The notes: generated from the sequence alone by a model not told the origin. A stretch of 64,000 nt of DNA from Parundibacterium terreum (GCF_014636315.1 NZ_BMED01000003.1:744001-808000); one strand, 5' to 3'; shown: positions 56,201 through 64,000, counted from the stretch's first letter. Translations and numbers: made by a program.

Positions 56201-56823
56201 AAAGCGCAACTGCCGGTACCGCGCTGCTGATGCGTACCTTGAATGTGGCGCGCGAGCTGATCAGCAGCTTCAAGCAGGTGGCGGTGGATCAATCCAGCAG
56301 CCAGCGCCGCAAGTTTGATTTGCAGAAAGCACTGGAAGAAGTGATTGCTACGCTGACTCCCATGTACAAAAAGAGCCCATTTGTGCTGGAGACCGATCTT
56401 GCAGCAGGCATAGGTATGGACAGCTTCCCCGGCCCATTGGGGCAGATTATTACCAACTTCATGACCAATGCGCTGACACATGCGTTTGACGGCAGGACTC
56501 ATGGTGAGATGCGCCTGTCCAGCCGCTTGCTGGATGATGCGCATGCAGAAATCATATTTGCAGACAATGGGGTAGGAATAAGGGAGGCTGACCAGAAGCG
56601 AGTATTCGATCCTTTCTTTACGACCAAGCTGGGCCAGGGCGGTTCTGGCCTGGGGATGAATATTGTGTATAACCTGGTTACCGGTGTGCTGGGCGGGGAG
56701 ATAAGGCTGGAGAGCCGTTTGGGTGAGGGCACGCGTTTTACCTTGCGCCTGCCTTTGGCTGCGCCGCAGATGTCTGCTGAAAATTCAGCTTGGCAGGAAG
56801 GAAGCAGACCCGGTCAGGCCTGA
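53251..56823 (+). CDS. multi-PAS membrane sensor histidine kinase
   Basis: A 1190-residue kinase. Residues 1-215 contain about six or seven hydrophobic helices, five PAS domains follow (starting near 229, 365, 497, 630 and 763), then a coiled coil (885-935), an H-box LVAGVAHELNTPIGN (phospho-His near 942) and an HATPase domain with N-box TNFMTNALTH, DNGVGI and FDPFFTTK-GGSGLGM. All kinase boxes are intact and there is no receiver domain. PAS 1 and PAS 4 are near copies of each other (FQLVPDxLxIxRxxDGRYxxVN). The kinase could phosphorylate the neighbouring stand-alone receiver. It overlaps the convergent PAS-GGDEF gene by 10 bp. Ligands unknown. Confidence 0.9.
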   Translation: MPSLSLHTVVSMSIAASALVMLVLFYLQRLQVNQHATRYWTAAYACLSLRLVCTLAGEFGYAWLAMLVDFFIVGFALCLWLGVRAFNKQAPQSLRNLWLLSVIAAWIIFAHLSRVSFFWRVLPPHFLAGGLLLLAAVSFWRAHRSSGNSGYVILACLIGLRGLHLFDYPFIRNIEQLAIFGFSLGASLDFSAGIMLLVAAALDQRQQMTQAIAQLNEEMGTRKKAEESLHEREELFEKVFQLVPDVLVICREKDGRYVEVNRHWEPLTGYSPQETLERNSLELNMWVDLAQRDAMAATLESLGEFWGLDATLRHKDGHHYYVKVSGVKVKVGEEFFVSYTVQDISAALEAEAYRNRVELQLREREKRFVKMFDLVPEIISITSVPDGVLVDVNHNWEMILGYTRAESIGKRAATDLGLWPHPEHREHLMQRLESESFVRGFHTEFRKKNGELAQVEAFCTLFESDGQRFMLAVVRDTTRQTENERARRRAEKNLHDSERQLRAVLNAMGEGVIVCNRYGQVVLSNSAAAEIHQVTEQQLSSMRDARSLDFLQEDGSPLLEQNLPMWKTFQSGQSQRNVTLGLRQVDGAIRWLYVSTDPIFSDEASEAVEQVVIAMVDITRQKDAEARLREREAVLATVFQLVPDTLTITRISDGRYIDVNRNWEPLSGYTREEAIGRTSGDLNLWADTGQRRELVQRILDDGEVRGLRIEFRHKNGHVFHCRVSGSKFDAGDQTYLLLSSQNIDQELLTEQARINAETLLRANEHKYSTIFQLSPIAMGLVNVLTSEVVEVNDVWLDQFGYRKEDVIGRTALELRFWDRPEERVAMIKQLQLHDRVDKFEIRHRHKDGHVLICLMSARLFDIEKGRMFIFSLLDVTRQYEIEREIREMTAQLEARVKLRTLKLEQANLELGEAMESLKHAQDELIRSEKMAALGSLVAGVAHELNTPIGNSVTVASTLEDKTRELLREVAGGTLRRSSLDQYLQSATAGTALLMRTLNVARELISSFKQVAVDQSSSQRRKFDLQKALEEVIATLTPMYKKSPFVLETDLAAGIGMDSFPGPLGQIITNFMTNALTHAFDGRTHGEMRLSSRLLDDAHAEIIFADNGVGIREADQKRVFDPFFTTKLGQGGSGLGMNIVYNLVTGVLGGEIRLESRLGEGTRFTLRLPLAAPQMSAENSAWQEGSRPGQA

Positions 56824-58235
56824 TCGCCTTCCCTGAACAGGTGGTAGCCTTTGCGGCCTTTCTTTTTGACCTGATACATGGCTATATCCGCCCTGGACAT
56901 CAACTGCTCCGGATTGTCTCCGTCCTGTGGATAGATGGCGATGCCTATGCTGGGCGTCGTGCTCAGCGTGTGCTGCTCGATAAAGTAGGGTTGCGACAGC
57001 GAGTGCAGGATTTTCTCCGCCGTTTCCAGTACATGCTGCTCCGAACTCATATCCGTCAGGACCAGGATGAATTCGTCGCCGCCTATGCGCGATATGGTGT
57101 CTATCTCACGCAGCAGGCTACGCAGGCGGTTGGCGACAGTTTGCAACAGTATGTCGCCGATGCGATGGCCCAGCTTGTCATTGACTTCCTTGAACCTGTC
57201 CAGATCGATGAATTTGACAGCGACCATGTTCTGGTTGCGGCGGGCATGGCCGAGCGCATGTTCCAACCGGTCTTCCAGCAGGCGTCGATTGGGCAGGCCG
57301 GTCAGCGCGTCGTGGTTGGCCAGGTGGCGGATATGTTCTTCCGCCAGTTGCCGGACTTGTATCTCATGCTGTAATTGCAGATTGCTGTTAGCCAGTTCAG
57401 CAGTGCGCTGCTGTACCCTGAGCTCCAGTTCCAGCCGCGCCTGCATCAATGAATCCTGCGCCTGCTTGCGCTCGCTGATATCGTCAAGCAGCCAGACAGC
57501 GCCATTTTCCAATGCGCTCTGGTCCACCAGGTTGGCGGTGATGCTGCACCAGAACAGGGTGCCATCCTTTTTCTTTTGCCTGACTTCGCGGATGAAGCTG
57601 CCGCCTTTCGCAATATCGCTGGCAATTTCCAGTTCAGGCTCGAATGAGTCCACGGTTTGCAGCAGCTTGCTGAACGATGCATTGATCAGTTCGTCCGGCT
57701 GATAGCCGTAGATCTGCTCCAGATGCTGGTTGCAGGTAATGATGCGGTCCTGTTTGACAAAGGCGATGCCGATATGGGCGTTGGCCAGGATGGCTTGCTG
57801 CTCCAGCAGTAATTGCCTGATCGCATCGCTGGCTGCCCGTCTCTCGGTGATATCTTCGGTAATGAAGATGGTGCCTTTGGAATGGTCATGCGGATCTATC
57901 GCATTGGCCATCATCCTGCACCAGAAGGTGCTGCCGTCGCGCCGCTTCATCAGCAGCTCTATGTCCATGCGCTTGCCGGTTCCCAGCGTTTGCTCGGCAA
58001 TGTCGCCCAGGTCCTGATAATCTTCAAGCGATGGGTAGGCAATGGAGGTAGGCTGGCCTATCAGTTCCTTGCTGGTCCAGCCGAACATTTCACTGAAGCG
58101 CTCATTGCAATGAAGGAATGCACGGTCGCGTGTGAAGGTAATGCCCAGGGAGGCATTATCCAGTATCGCCTGATATTCCAGCAGGGTTTGTAAAGCCCCT
58201 TCTTTGTTATCAGTAGGCTTGTCGGTCGTGGCCAT
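56814..58235 (-). CDS. PAS-PAS-GGDEF diguanylate cyclase
   Basis: A 473-residue cytoplasmic protein. Two PAS domains (about 18-140 and 145-265), a coiled coil (270-305) and a GGDEF domain (310-470) with SRIGGDEFILVL intact; a clear I-site REID lies five residues ahead of GGDEF, so product inhibition is likely. It is the third GGDEF gene in the window. Its 3' end overlaps the kinase gene's 3' end by 10 bp (convergent). Confidence 0.9.
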   Translation of the reverse strand: MATTDKPTDNKEGALQTLLEYQAILDNASLGITFTRDRAFLHCNERFSEMFGWTSKELIGQPTSIAYPSLEDYQDLGDIAEQTLGTGKRMDIELLMKRRDGSTFWCRMMANAIDPHDHSKGTIFITEDITERRAASDAIRQLLLEQQAILANAHIGIAFVKQDRIITCNQHLEQIYGYQPDELINASFSKLLQTVDSFEPELEIASDIAKGGSFIREVRQKKKDGTLFWCSITANLVDQSALENGAVWLLDDISERKQAQDSLMQARLELELRVQQRTAELANSNLQLQHEIQVRQLAEEHIRHLANHDALTGLPNRRLLEDRLEHALGHARRNQNMVAVKFIDLDRFKEVNDKLGHRIGDILLQTVANRLRSLLREIDTISRIGGDEFILVLTDMSSEQHVLETAEKILHSLSQPYFIEQHTLSTTPSIGIAIYPQDGDNPEQLMSRADIAMYQVKKKGRKGYHLFREGDQA

Positions 58236-58569
58236 GGCTGTCAGGTTGGTTGGACAGGTATCAGTAAAATACAGAAACTAATTGTGATGGTCGCGAGCAA
58301 TAATGCATGCAAGGCTGGCGTAACTTCATTTAACTTGGCCCAGCAAAGCAAATAGGTATTTATGTTGAGTTTGCCAGACTTCCAGATGAAAGTGTGAGGA
58401 ATTTATCCATCGCAACTAAGTGCGCCCAAGTATGAATACATTAATATATTTATCCGGAGCTAGAAGGATGCATGCTGGCGCAGAAAATTTCGCAAGCCAG
58501 GCCTTTGCAGCAAGGCGTATGCGGTATTTGAACGGATGAGTGCAAGGCAAAATTTGCCCCGCAGATAGA
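58236..58569. other. 334-bp intergenic region
   Basis: Between two minus-strand genes; it must carry the PAS-GGDEF promoter and perhaps the CoA transferase terminator. Only a weak palindrome GGCAAA-A-TTTGCC (58546-58558) is seen near the end of the CoA transferase. No gene. Confidence 0.45.
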
Positions 58570-60081
58570 TTAAATTTTTTCTGGCAGCAACATGCTGTCT
58601 GTATCCAGGTATCTGCTGTGCCAGGAAAATGCGCATTCCAGCACGTGCGGTGTCTGGCCACCGCGCAGGTTGGCTGCGGCGACATAATCAAGCAGCATCT
58701 GCTTGTAAGGCTCTGCAACGCACTTGTTGATGATCGCCTTCGCGCGCTCCCTGGGGGCCAGACCGCGCAGGTCCGCCAGTCCGATTTCAGTCACGATGAT
58801 ATCCACGTCATGTTCATTGTGATCGACATGCGACACCATGGGGACGATGCTGGAAACCCTGCCGCCTTTCGCCAACGACTTGGTAGCGAAAATGGACAAG
58901 TAGGCGTTGCGGGAAAAATCTCCGGAGCCACCTATGCCATTCATCATATGCGTACCCAACACGTGAGTGGAGTTAACGTTGCCATAGATATCCGCTTCCA
59001 GCGCAGTATTGAGTGCGATGACGCCCAGCCTTCGTATGATCTCCGGATGATTGCTGACTTCCTGCGTGCGCAGTACCAATTTGTCCTTGTAACGGGAAAA
59101 ATCGGCAAAGACCTGCGCGCTTTTCTGCTGCGACAAGGTGATTGAAGAGCCGGATGCAAAATCCAGTTTGCCGGCATCAAACAGATCGAAGGTTGAATCC
59201 TGCAGCACTTCCGAATACATCGTCATATTGTGGAAGGGGCTGTCGATAAAACCGGCCATCACGGCATTGGCGATCGTGCCTATTCCTGCCTGCAGGGGCA
59301 GCAGGCTTTCTTCCAGCCTGCCCTGTTTGACTTCATTCTCGAAAAAATTAATCAGGTGCTTGGCAATTGCTGCGGTCTCGTGGTCCGGCGCCTGCACATT
59401 GGAGGGACTGTCCGGAGTGTTTGTGATGACGATAGCGACGATTTTTTCCGGAGGGATCTCGATCGCGGCAACTCCTATTCTGTCTTGCGGCGCTGTCAGC
59501 GGCATGGGTTCGCGTTGCGGTCGCATCTTGGGAATAAAAATGTCATGCAGACCTTCCAGTTCCAGCGGTTGGCTAAGATTGATTTCTATGATGACATGCT
59601 TGGCAAATATGGCGAAGCTGGCGCTATTACCCACCGAGGTCGTGGGAATGATGCCCCCGGTTTCTGTAATGGCTGCTGCTTCTATGATGGCAATATCCAC
59701 CGGAGCCATTTGCCTGCTACGCAACTGTTCCACCGTTTCCGACAGATGCTGATCGGCGTACATGATTTCGCCACTATTGATCTTGGCGCGCAGGGAGGGA
59801 TCGGATTGAAATGGAAAGCGCCGTGTCGTAGCGCCCGATTCGGCCAGCGCCTTGTCGACATCGCCGCCCAGAGATGCACCGGTGATCAGGGTAATGTGCA
59901 GGTTTTCACTGCGCGCCCTTTCGGCCAGCGCCATCGGTACTGCCTTGGCATCACCGGCGCGGGTAAACCCGCTCATGCCTATCGTCATGCCGTCGTGTAT
60001 CCACTTGGCGGCATCTGCCGCGCTGGTGATCCTCTGTCTCAGGTAGGGCAATCTTATCCGGTCTGCATAATTGGCTGGCAT
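58570..60081 (-). CDS. acetyl-CoA hydrolase/transferase family, succinyl-CoA:acetate CoA-transferase type
   Basis: A 503-residue class I CoA transferase of the AarC/ACH1 family, moving CoA between succinate and acetate (or propionate). Family segments: WIHDGMTIGMSGFTRAGDAK, the glycine-rich PLQAGIGTIANAVMAGF and the likely catalytic Glu in MYSEVLQDS. It can bypass succinyl-CoA synthetase or detoxify acetate. It lies 54 bp downstream of bestrophin on the same strand. The substrate pair cannot be proven from sequence. Confidence 0.9.
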   Translation of the reverse strand: MPANYADRIRLPYLRQRITSAADAAKWIHDGMTIGMSGFTRAGDAKAVPMALAERARSENLHITLITGASLGGDVDKALAESGATTRRFPFQSDPSLRAKINSGEIMYADQHLSETVEQLRSRQMAPVDIAIIEAAAITETGGIIPTTSVGNSASFAIFAKHVIIEINLSQPLELEGLHDIFIPKMRPQREPMPLTAPQDRIGVAAIEIPPEKIVAIVITNTPDSPSNVQAPDHETAAIAKHLINFFENEVKQGRLEESLLPLQAGIGTIANAVMAGFIDSPFHNMTMYSEVLQDSTFDLFDAGKLDFASGSSITLSQQKSAQVFADFSRYKDKLVLRTQEVSNHPEIIRRLGVIALNTALEADIYGNVNSTHVLGTHMMNGIGGSGDFSRNAYLSIFATKSLAKGGRVSSIVPMVSHVDHNEHDVDIIVTEIGLADLRGLAPRERAKAIINKCVAEPYKQMLLDYVAAANLRGGQTPHVLECAFSWHSRYLDTDSMLLPEKI

Positions 60082-60135
60082 GTGGATTCCATTAAGTCAT
60101 TGAAAAAGGCATTTACTGTCGTTGAGCAAAGATTT

Positions 60136-61077
60136 TCAGGTCAGGCAGTAATTGACGGGGGCAAGCTGAGCGGGCACATTTTGCTCGGCCAGCGATTCCC
60201 GCAAGTTGATTTCCAGGCTCTTGCAGATTGCGTCCAGCGCCAGGTCGTTGGCTTCGGAGCCGAAGGGTTCTTCAATTTCATCGCCCAAGGCATCCAGTCC
60301 AAAGAAGGTATAGGCGACGATGGCGACCACGAAGGGCGTCATGAAGCCTATGGTGTCCACCAGGCCGAACGGCAGCAGGAAGCAATACAGATAGGCGGTA
60401 CGATGCAGCAGCAAGGTATAGGAGAAAGGAATGGGCGTGCTCTTGATGCGTTCGCATGCAGCGGCGGCCCCGCCCATCGCAGACAAAGTGTTGTCTATGG
60501 TGGTTGCCAGGCAAGGATCAATGCGGCCTTCATCCAGGCAGATGCGCAGGTCCTGCCCCATGTCCAGCATCATCAGATGTGGGGCGTTGCTCGAACCGGT
60601 AAGCCGTTTTCTTTCTGATTCGCGCAGTAATACGGCGATTTCCGGGGATGGCGATGCATTGCGCAATAAATCTTTCAGTGCGTAAGAAAAAGCAATTGCC
60701 CTGTAGATCATGCGCACCCGCACATCGTCCAGCCCCTGGCCTGCATTGGCAGGGTTTGCATCCTTGATCAGGCTTTGGCATTGGCGTGCCAGATTGCGGC
60801 TGCGAAGCACGAGCTCTCCCCACAGCTTGCGGGCTTCCCAATAGCGGTCATACGCCGCATTGTTGCGAAAGCCCAGGAAGATAGCCAGAGGCAGGCCTAT
60901 CATGCTGAAAGGTATTGTCGTCAGCGTAATCTTCAGATCAAACAGATCGCCGTGCGTGAGAGTGACCAGCGTGGCGATGACCGTATTCAGTATCAGCGAA
61001 GGCAAGATCCGCGGCAGCACCGAGCCGCGTAAGGACAAAAACAGCCTGAGGCCGGAAGGGCGATCCCGCACGATCAT
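60136..61077 (-). CDS. bestrophin-family anion channel
   Basis: A 313-residue UPF0187/bestrophin homologue. The N-terminal signature SGLRLFLSLRGSVLPRILPS and the pore-helix segments IPFSMIGLPLAIFLGFRNNAAYDRYWEARKLW and LLPFGLVDTIGFMTPFVVAI place about four to five helices. Bacterial bestrophins conduct ions as pentamers. Divergent from the HpaR-like gene across a 159-bp region that holds a palindrome, so HpaR may control it. Confidence 0.88.
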   Translation of the reverse strand: MIVRDRPSGLRLFLSLRGSVLPRILPSLILNTVIATLVTLTHGDLFDLKITLTTIPFSMIGLPLAIFLGFRNNAAYDRYWEARKLWGELVLRSRNLARQCQSLIKDANPANAGQGLDDVRVRMIYRAIAFSYALKDLLRNASPSPEIAVLLRESERKRLTGSSNAPHLMMLDMGQDLRICLDEGRIDPCLATTIDNTLSAMGGAAAACERIKSTPIPFSYTLLLHRTAYLYCFLLPFGLVDTIGFMTPFVVAIVAYTFFGLDALGDEIEEPFGSEANDLALDAICKSLEINLRESLAEQNVPAQLAPVNYCLT

Positions 61078-61127
61078 ACGATACTCATTTCTACTGGTTC
61101 CAAAAGATATTCCGGATCAAATAATCA

Positions 61128-61162
61128 CTAACATATGAGTAATTAAATCACTAATATGTTAG
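61128..61162. promoter_or_regulatory. palindrome in the bestrophin-hpaR intergenic region (MarR operator candidate)
   Basis: CTAACATAT (61128-61136) and ATATGTTAG (61154-61162) form a perfect 9-bp inverted repeat with a 17-bp centre, and AATCACTAA occurs twice (61124-61132 and 61147 on). A TATAAT box at 61175-61180 is 12 bp downstream of the right arm, so binding would cover the rightward promoter and explain autorepression of the MarR gene. Confidence 0.6.
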
Positions 61163-61236
61163 CGAGTCAAGGTGTATAATCAAAAAAAACCAGCCTTTCA
61201 AAAAAAAAGGCATTGCGTAAAAACAAGGGAATAAAA

Positions 61237-61752
61237 ATGAAATACCAGATCACCTATCCCAATCTGCCACAGCGATTCTTGAAGGCAAGGGATTTCCTGA
61301 TGTCCAATTTCCGCCCGATACTGAACCACTACGGGGTAACGGAGCAGCAATGGCGCATTCTGCGCGTATTGGGTGAATCGGGGCAACTGGAACCGCGTGA
61401 GCTCTGCGAGCTATGCCAGATACTCAGTCCCAGCATGGCCGGCATGCTGGCCAGGATGGAAGAGATGGAATTAATCCATCGTGAGCGCGTTGCGGATGAC
61501 CAGCGACGCGTGATGGTGAGCCTCAGCAATCAGGGCGAACACCTGATGCAGCAGATAGGGCCGCTCATCAACAAGGCTTACCAGAATGTGGAACAGGCTT
61601 GCGGTAAAAAAATATTCGCCGAGCTGCATCAGGTGCTGGAAGAGTTCATCGCCCTGGAAAACATCGCTATTCCTCAAGTCGAGCTGCCGGCAGTTTCTTC
61701 CTTCCAGCAGAACGGGTCAGCACAGGCAAAAAAGACAACGTCTTCCAAGTAA
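61237..61752 (+). CDS. HpaR-like MarR-family regulator
   Basis: A 171-residue winged-helix repressor: YQITYPNLPQRFLKARDFL start, the MarR DNA-recognition region ILSPSMAGMLARMEEMEL and wing RERVADDQRRVMVSLS. The sequence resembles HpaR, repressor of homoprotocatechuate degradation, but no hpa pathway genes are in this window. The Met at 61237 follows AGGGAATAAAA; an ATG at 61213 is possible. It is divergent from the bestrophin gene and convergent with an MFS exporter gene. Confidence 0.85.
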   Translation: MKYQITYPNLPQRFLKARDFLMSNFRPILNHYGVTEQQWRILRVLGESGQLEPRELCELCQILSPSMAGMLARMEEMELIHRERVADDQRRVMVSLSNQGEHLMQQIGPLINKAYQNVEQACGKKIFAELHQVLEEFIALENIAIPQVELPAVSSFQQNGSAQAKKTTSSK

Positions 61753-61778
61753 TTTCGCCTGCGCTTTCCGTATAGCGC

Positions 61779-63005
61779 TTATCCCTGTTTGCGGCGAGTG
61801 GTTGCGATGACCAGTACTAGCGCCACAATCTCGCACAAGCCGCCTATCCAGCCTAGGTTTCTCACACCGCCTGCTGCGACGATGATGGAACCCAGTGCCG
61901 CGCCGGAAGAAAAGCCGATATACATGAAGGAGGCATTCAGCGACAGCACGATAGGCGCCAGCTTGGCCTCACGGATGCCGAACAGGCGTGCCTGTTGCGC
62001 CGGAAAGAATGCCCACGCGGATACGCCCCATGCCACTATGGCGATCAGCGCCGGAATGAGCGCAAGCTCAGGCTGCAGCAGGTCTGCAATCAGCGACAGG
62101 GCGAAAAAGGATAGCGTCAGCAGTACCAGGCTGGGCAGAATGACTGCACGCGGACCCAGCTTATCACTCAGGTTGCCTCCTATGACGATGCCGATCACAG
62201 CCGCAATACCCCACATGAACAGGACGCTACCGATATGGGCGCTGCTCACTCCGGCAACGGTAGCGAGAAACAGCGTCAGGTAGGTGTACACGGTGTAGGC
62301 ACCGGTGGCCCATAGTGTCGTTACCAGCAAGGCCAGCAAGACCTGCGGCTGCTTCATGACTGCAAAACGTTCCTGCAGGCTGGCGCTGGGGATGCCGGAA
62401 CCGGTGCCGGGGCGCAGGCCCACGATTAAACCCAGCGAGGCCAGCAATGCCAATGCACCTATACCGGCAAAGGTCATGCGCCATCCAAAGGCATGGCCGA
62501 TAACTGCGCCCAAGGGCACGCCGATTGCCACGGCTATGCTGATGCCGCCATTGACGATGGCCAGCGCCTTGCCGCGCTTCTCGGGCGGCACCAGCGCTCC
62601 ACCAAGGGCATTGGCGTTCGGCACATAAAAGCCGGCGGTAATGGCGAGCAGCACACGCGCAGCCATCAGCGTCCAGTAGTCATGTGCATGCCAGGCCAGC
62701 ACATTGGACAGCGCAAAAGCGAGCATGGACAGGATCAGCATCTTGCGGCGATCTATGCTGCCGCTGAGTGCGGTCAATATCGGAGAACTGACTGCATAAG
62801 TGAGTGCAAAGACCGTCACCAGTTGCCCTACCGCCGTCACACTGGTGGCAAAGTCGCTGGCCAGGCTGGGCAGCAGCGGGGCGATCATCATGCCCTCCGT
62901 GCCTATGGCAAATGTGCCTAATGCCAGCCAATATAACGGCATATTGGAGGAGCTGATTGCGGGAGCTGGGACGTTGGCGGTGGCGGCTGTCATGACGGTA
63001 TCCAT
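61779..63005 (-). CDS. MFS transporter (DHA1-type)
   Basis: A 408-residue 12-helix transporter of the DHA1/AraJ-like drug:H+ antiporter group. The first helix is preceded by a short polar N-tail, and GTFAIGTEGMMIAPLLPSLA with VLLAITAGFYVPNANALGGALVPPEKRGKALAIV (motif A/C-like) is typical. I start at 63005; the frame also opens at 63053, but a 28-bp perfect palindrome terminator (63048-63075) lies across that start, so the longer form is unlikely. Substrate unknown; likely small toxic metabolite or sugar efflux. Confidence 0.85.
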   Translation of the reverse strand: MDTVMTAATANVPAPAISSSNMPLYWLALGTFAIGTEGMMIAPLLPSLASDFATSVTAVGQLVTVFALTYAVSSPILTALSGSIDRRKMLILSMLAFALSNVLAWHAHDYWTLMAARVLLAITAGFYVPNANALGGALVPPEKRGKALAIVNGGISIAVAIGVPLGAVIGHAFGWRMTFAGIGALALLASLGLIVGLRPGTGSGIPSASLQERFAVMKQPQVLLALLVTTLWATGAYTVYTYLTLFLATVAGVSSAHIGSVLFMWGIAAVIGIVIGGNLSDKLGPRAVILPSLVLLTLSFFALSLIADLLQPELALIPALIAIVAWGVSAWAFFPAQQARLFGIREAKLAPIVLSLNASFMYIGFSSGAALGSIIVAAGGVRNLGWIGGLCEIVALVLVIATTRRKQG

Positions 63006-63041
63006 GGTGTTGTCTGTAAAAGAAATCCTGGTCGCAAATAC

Positions 63042-63075
63042 AAAAAAGGGCATGGCAGGTTAACCTGCCATGCCC
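63042..63075 (-). terminator. intrinsic terminator after the SDR gene
   Basis: A perfect palindrome GGGCATGGCAGGTT-AACCTGCCATGCCC (63048-63075) is followed, in the leftward direction, by six T residues (63042-63047). It follows the SDR stop codon by 7 bp and ends at the start of the MFS gene. Confidence 0.9.
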
Positions 63076-63082
63076 TGCCTGC

Positions 63083-63841
63083 TTACTCTTCAGGCGTGTA
63101 TTCGGCCAGCATATCGTTGAACTGCGTGACAAATGCCGCTTCATTCGGGCCAGGGTTATTGCGCAGCATTTTTGCGTTTTCAACCAGGACTTCTTCGGCG
63201 TCCGTACCAAGTACTTCTATGGTTTCCTTGATGAATTGCGCCAATGGCATTGCGCGCGGCTCTTCATTGCTGTTCAGCAGGTCGGTCTGTACCCAAGGTG
63301 GGGCCAGTTCCAAGACCTTCACCGAGCTGCCGCCCAGCTTGTAGCGCAAAGACTGCGTGTAAGAATGCAGCGCCGCCTTGGTCGATGAGTACACGGCGGA
63401 TACTGCCATAGGCACAAAACCGAGGACGGAAGACACATTGATGACGGTCGCGGATTCCTGTTTCTTCAAATGCTCAATCAGCGCAGAAGTTACGCGGATA
63501 GGTCCCATCAGATTGGTGGTGATGGTTGATACGATCAGTTCATCTTCAACCGTGCCTGCTACATCATCAATTTGCATGATGCCTGCGTTATTCACCAATA
63601 CGTTCAGTTTGGGGAAATCGGTGATCAGCTTTTGGGTAACTGCGGCGATGCTGGCTGGATCTTCTACATTCAAAATCACCGATTGCATGCCTGGGTTGGC
63701 CTTGGTTGTTGCGTCCAGGTGACCCTGACGCCGGCCGGAGATGATGACCTGGTTGCCCAGCTTGTGCAGTGCCTCAGCGAGGCCGCGTCCTATGCCGGAG
63801 CCGCCGCCGGTAATGAATATCGTATTTCCGCTTAATTTCAT
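63083..63841 (-). CDS. short-chain dehydrogenase/reductase (DltE-like)
   Basis: A 252-residue classical SDR. NAD(P)-binding GGGSGIGRGLAEAL (residues 12-25), NNAG (LVNNAGIM), catalytic Ser in NVSSVLG and Tyr/Lys in YSSTKAALH. Reaction: an alcohol/ketone oxidoreduction, substrate unknown. Upstream are two TGAACTA-type palindromes around its promoter; a regulator probably lies beyond the right edge. A strong terminator closes the gene, so it is a single-gene unit. Confidence 0.9.
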   Translation of the reverse strand: MKLSGNTIFITGGGSGIGRGLAEALHKLGNQVIISGRRQGHLDATTKANPGMQSVILNVEDPASIAAVTQKLITDFPKLNVLVNNAGIMQIDDVAGTVEDELIVSTITTNLMGPIRVTSALIEHLKKQESATVINVSSVLGFVPMAVSAVYSSTKAALHSYTQSLRYKLGGSSVKVLELAPPWVQTDLLNSNEEPRAMPLAQFIKETIEVLGTDAEEVLVENAKMLRNNPGPNEAAFVTQFNDMLAEYTPEE

Positions 63842-63911
63842 TTTTTGCTCCTGATGATAAAAAGTAAATAATTGCCTTAGTCAATGGAGGTGCATAAGGA
63901 TGCATGTGTAT

Positions 63912-63978
63912 TGAACTAATTGGTTCATTATCGGGCGAAGTCATTTCCAGATCAAGAGATATTGAACTAAATAGTTCA
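63912..63978 (-). promoter_or_regulatory. SDR promoter flanked by two palindromic operators
   Basis: On the minus strand -35 TTGATC (63950-63955) and -10 GATAAT (63927-63932) are separated by exactly 17 bp. A palindrome TGAACTAATTGGTTCA (63912-63927) touches the -10 box and a second one, TGAACTAAATAGTTCA (63963-63978), lies just upstream of -35; their centres are 51 bp apart. This is a repressor-loop arrangement. Confidence 0.75.
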
Positions 63979-64000
63979 TTGAGCGATAATGGGTATATGG

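Noticed and set aside
59230-60618. 462-codon plus-strand open frame opposite the CoA transferase and bestrophin genes
   Set aside because: It spans two conserved genes on the other strand and has no recognisable domain or RBS.

Overview
The window reads as the chromosome of a betaproteobacterium (Burkholderiales). Oxalobacteraceae of the Herminiimonas/Janthinobacterium type is my best guess from protein flavour, moderate GC and gene content; this is an inference, not a database result. Genes are dense and metabolic. I see no rRNA, tRNA, CRISPR array, insertion sequence, phage or integrase.

Layout. 0-7 kb: Entner-Doudoroff edd (cut by the left edge), eda and pgi, then ppc. 7-8 kb: mobB and a 66-residue YjfB-like protein. 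8.3-11.1 kb: a PAS-GGDEF-EAL protein, convergent with an S4 RNA-binding protein. 11.5-13 kb: a serine hydrolase coupled to a small unknown gene. 13.2-15.8 kb: a four-gene operon encoding a Cys-rich secreted DUF2282 peptide, a DUF692/MNIO enzyme, a DUF2063 partner and a DoxX-type membrane protein. This matches the recently recognised bufferin (buf/gig) copper/gold-responsive RiPP operons and is the most interesting coding system here. 16.3-20.7 kb: an RND efflux pair. 20.9-23.2 kb: a secreted lipase-like lipoprotein and an OmpW porin. 23.2-28.5 kb (minus strand): DUF1801, AsmA, cNMP-GGDEF and HDOD genes.

28.7-35.2 kb: DUF1345, a nucleoside-recognition (SpmA/SpmB-type) membrane protein, a divergent pair (an HTH-citrate synthase fusion against a CaiB-type CoA transferase), a TPR membrane protein and a small membrane protein. 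These are followed by a 271-bp element made of one outer and two inner inverted repeats (34904-35174), the most striking non-coding structure. 35.2-38.4 kb: M14 carboxypeptidase and an MtaD-like deaminase. 38.6-47.7 kb: one long minus-strand cluster, urtABCDE (urea ABC importer) then ureDABC (urease), with no ureE, ureF or ureG in the window. 48-52.1 kb: a DUF349 protein, a fumarylacetoacetate hydrolase family protein and maiA. 52.2-58.2 kb: a stand-alone receiver, a five-PAS histidine kinase and a PAS-GGDEF protein. 58.6-63.8 kb: acetate/succinate-type CoA transferase, bestrophin, a divergent HpaR-like MarR regulator, an MFS exporter and an SDR whose promoter is flanked by two matching palindromes.

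How the parts relate. Central carbon flow (ED pathway, Pgi, Ppc, CoA transferases, Mai/FAH) sits beside nitrogen scavenging (urea uptake and urease, deaminase, carboxypeptidase), metal/efflux defence (bufferin operon, RND) and a heavy c-di-GMP and PAS signalling load (three GGDEF genes, one HDOD pair, one large kinase). Several intrinsic terminators delimit the transcription units. Functions are assigned from motifs read by eye and no search was run.
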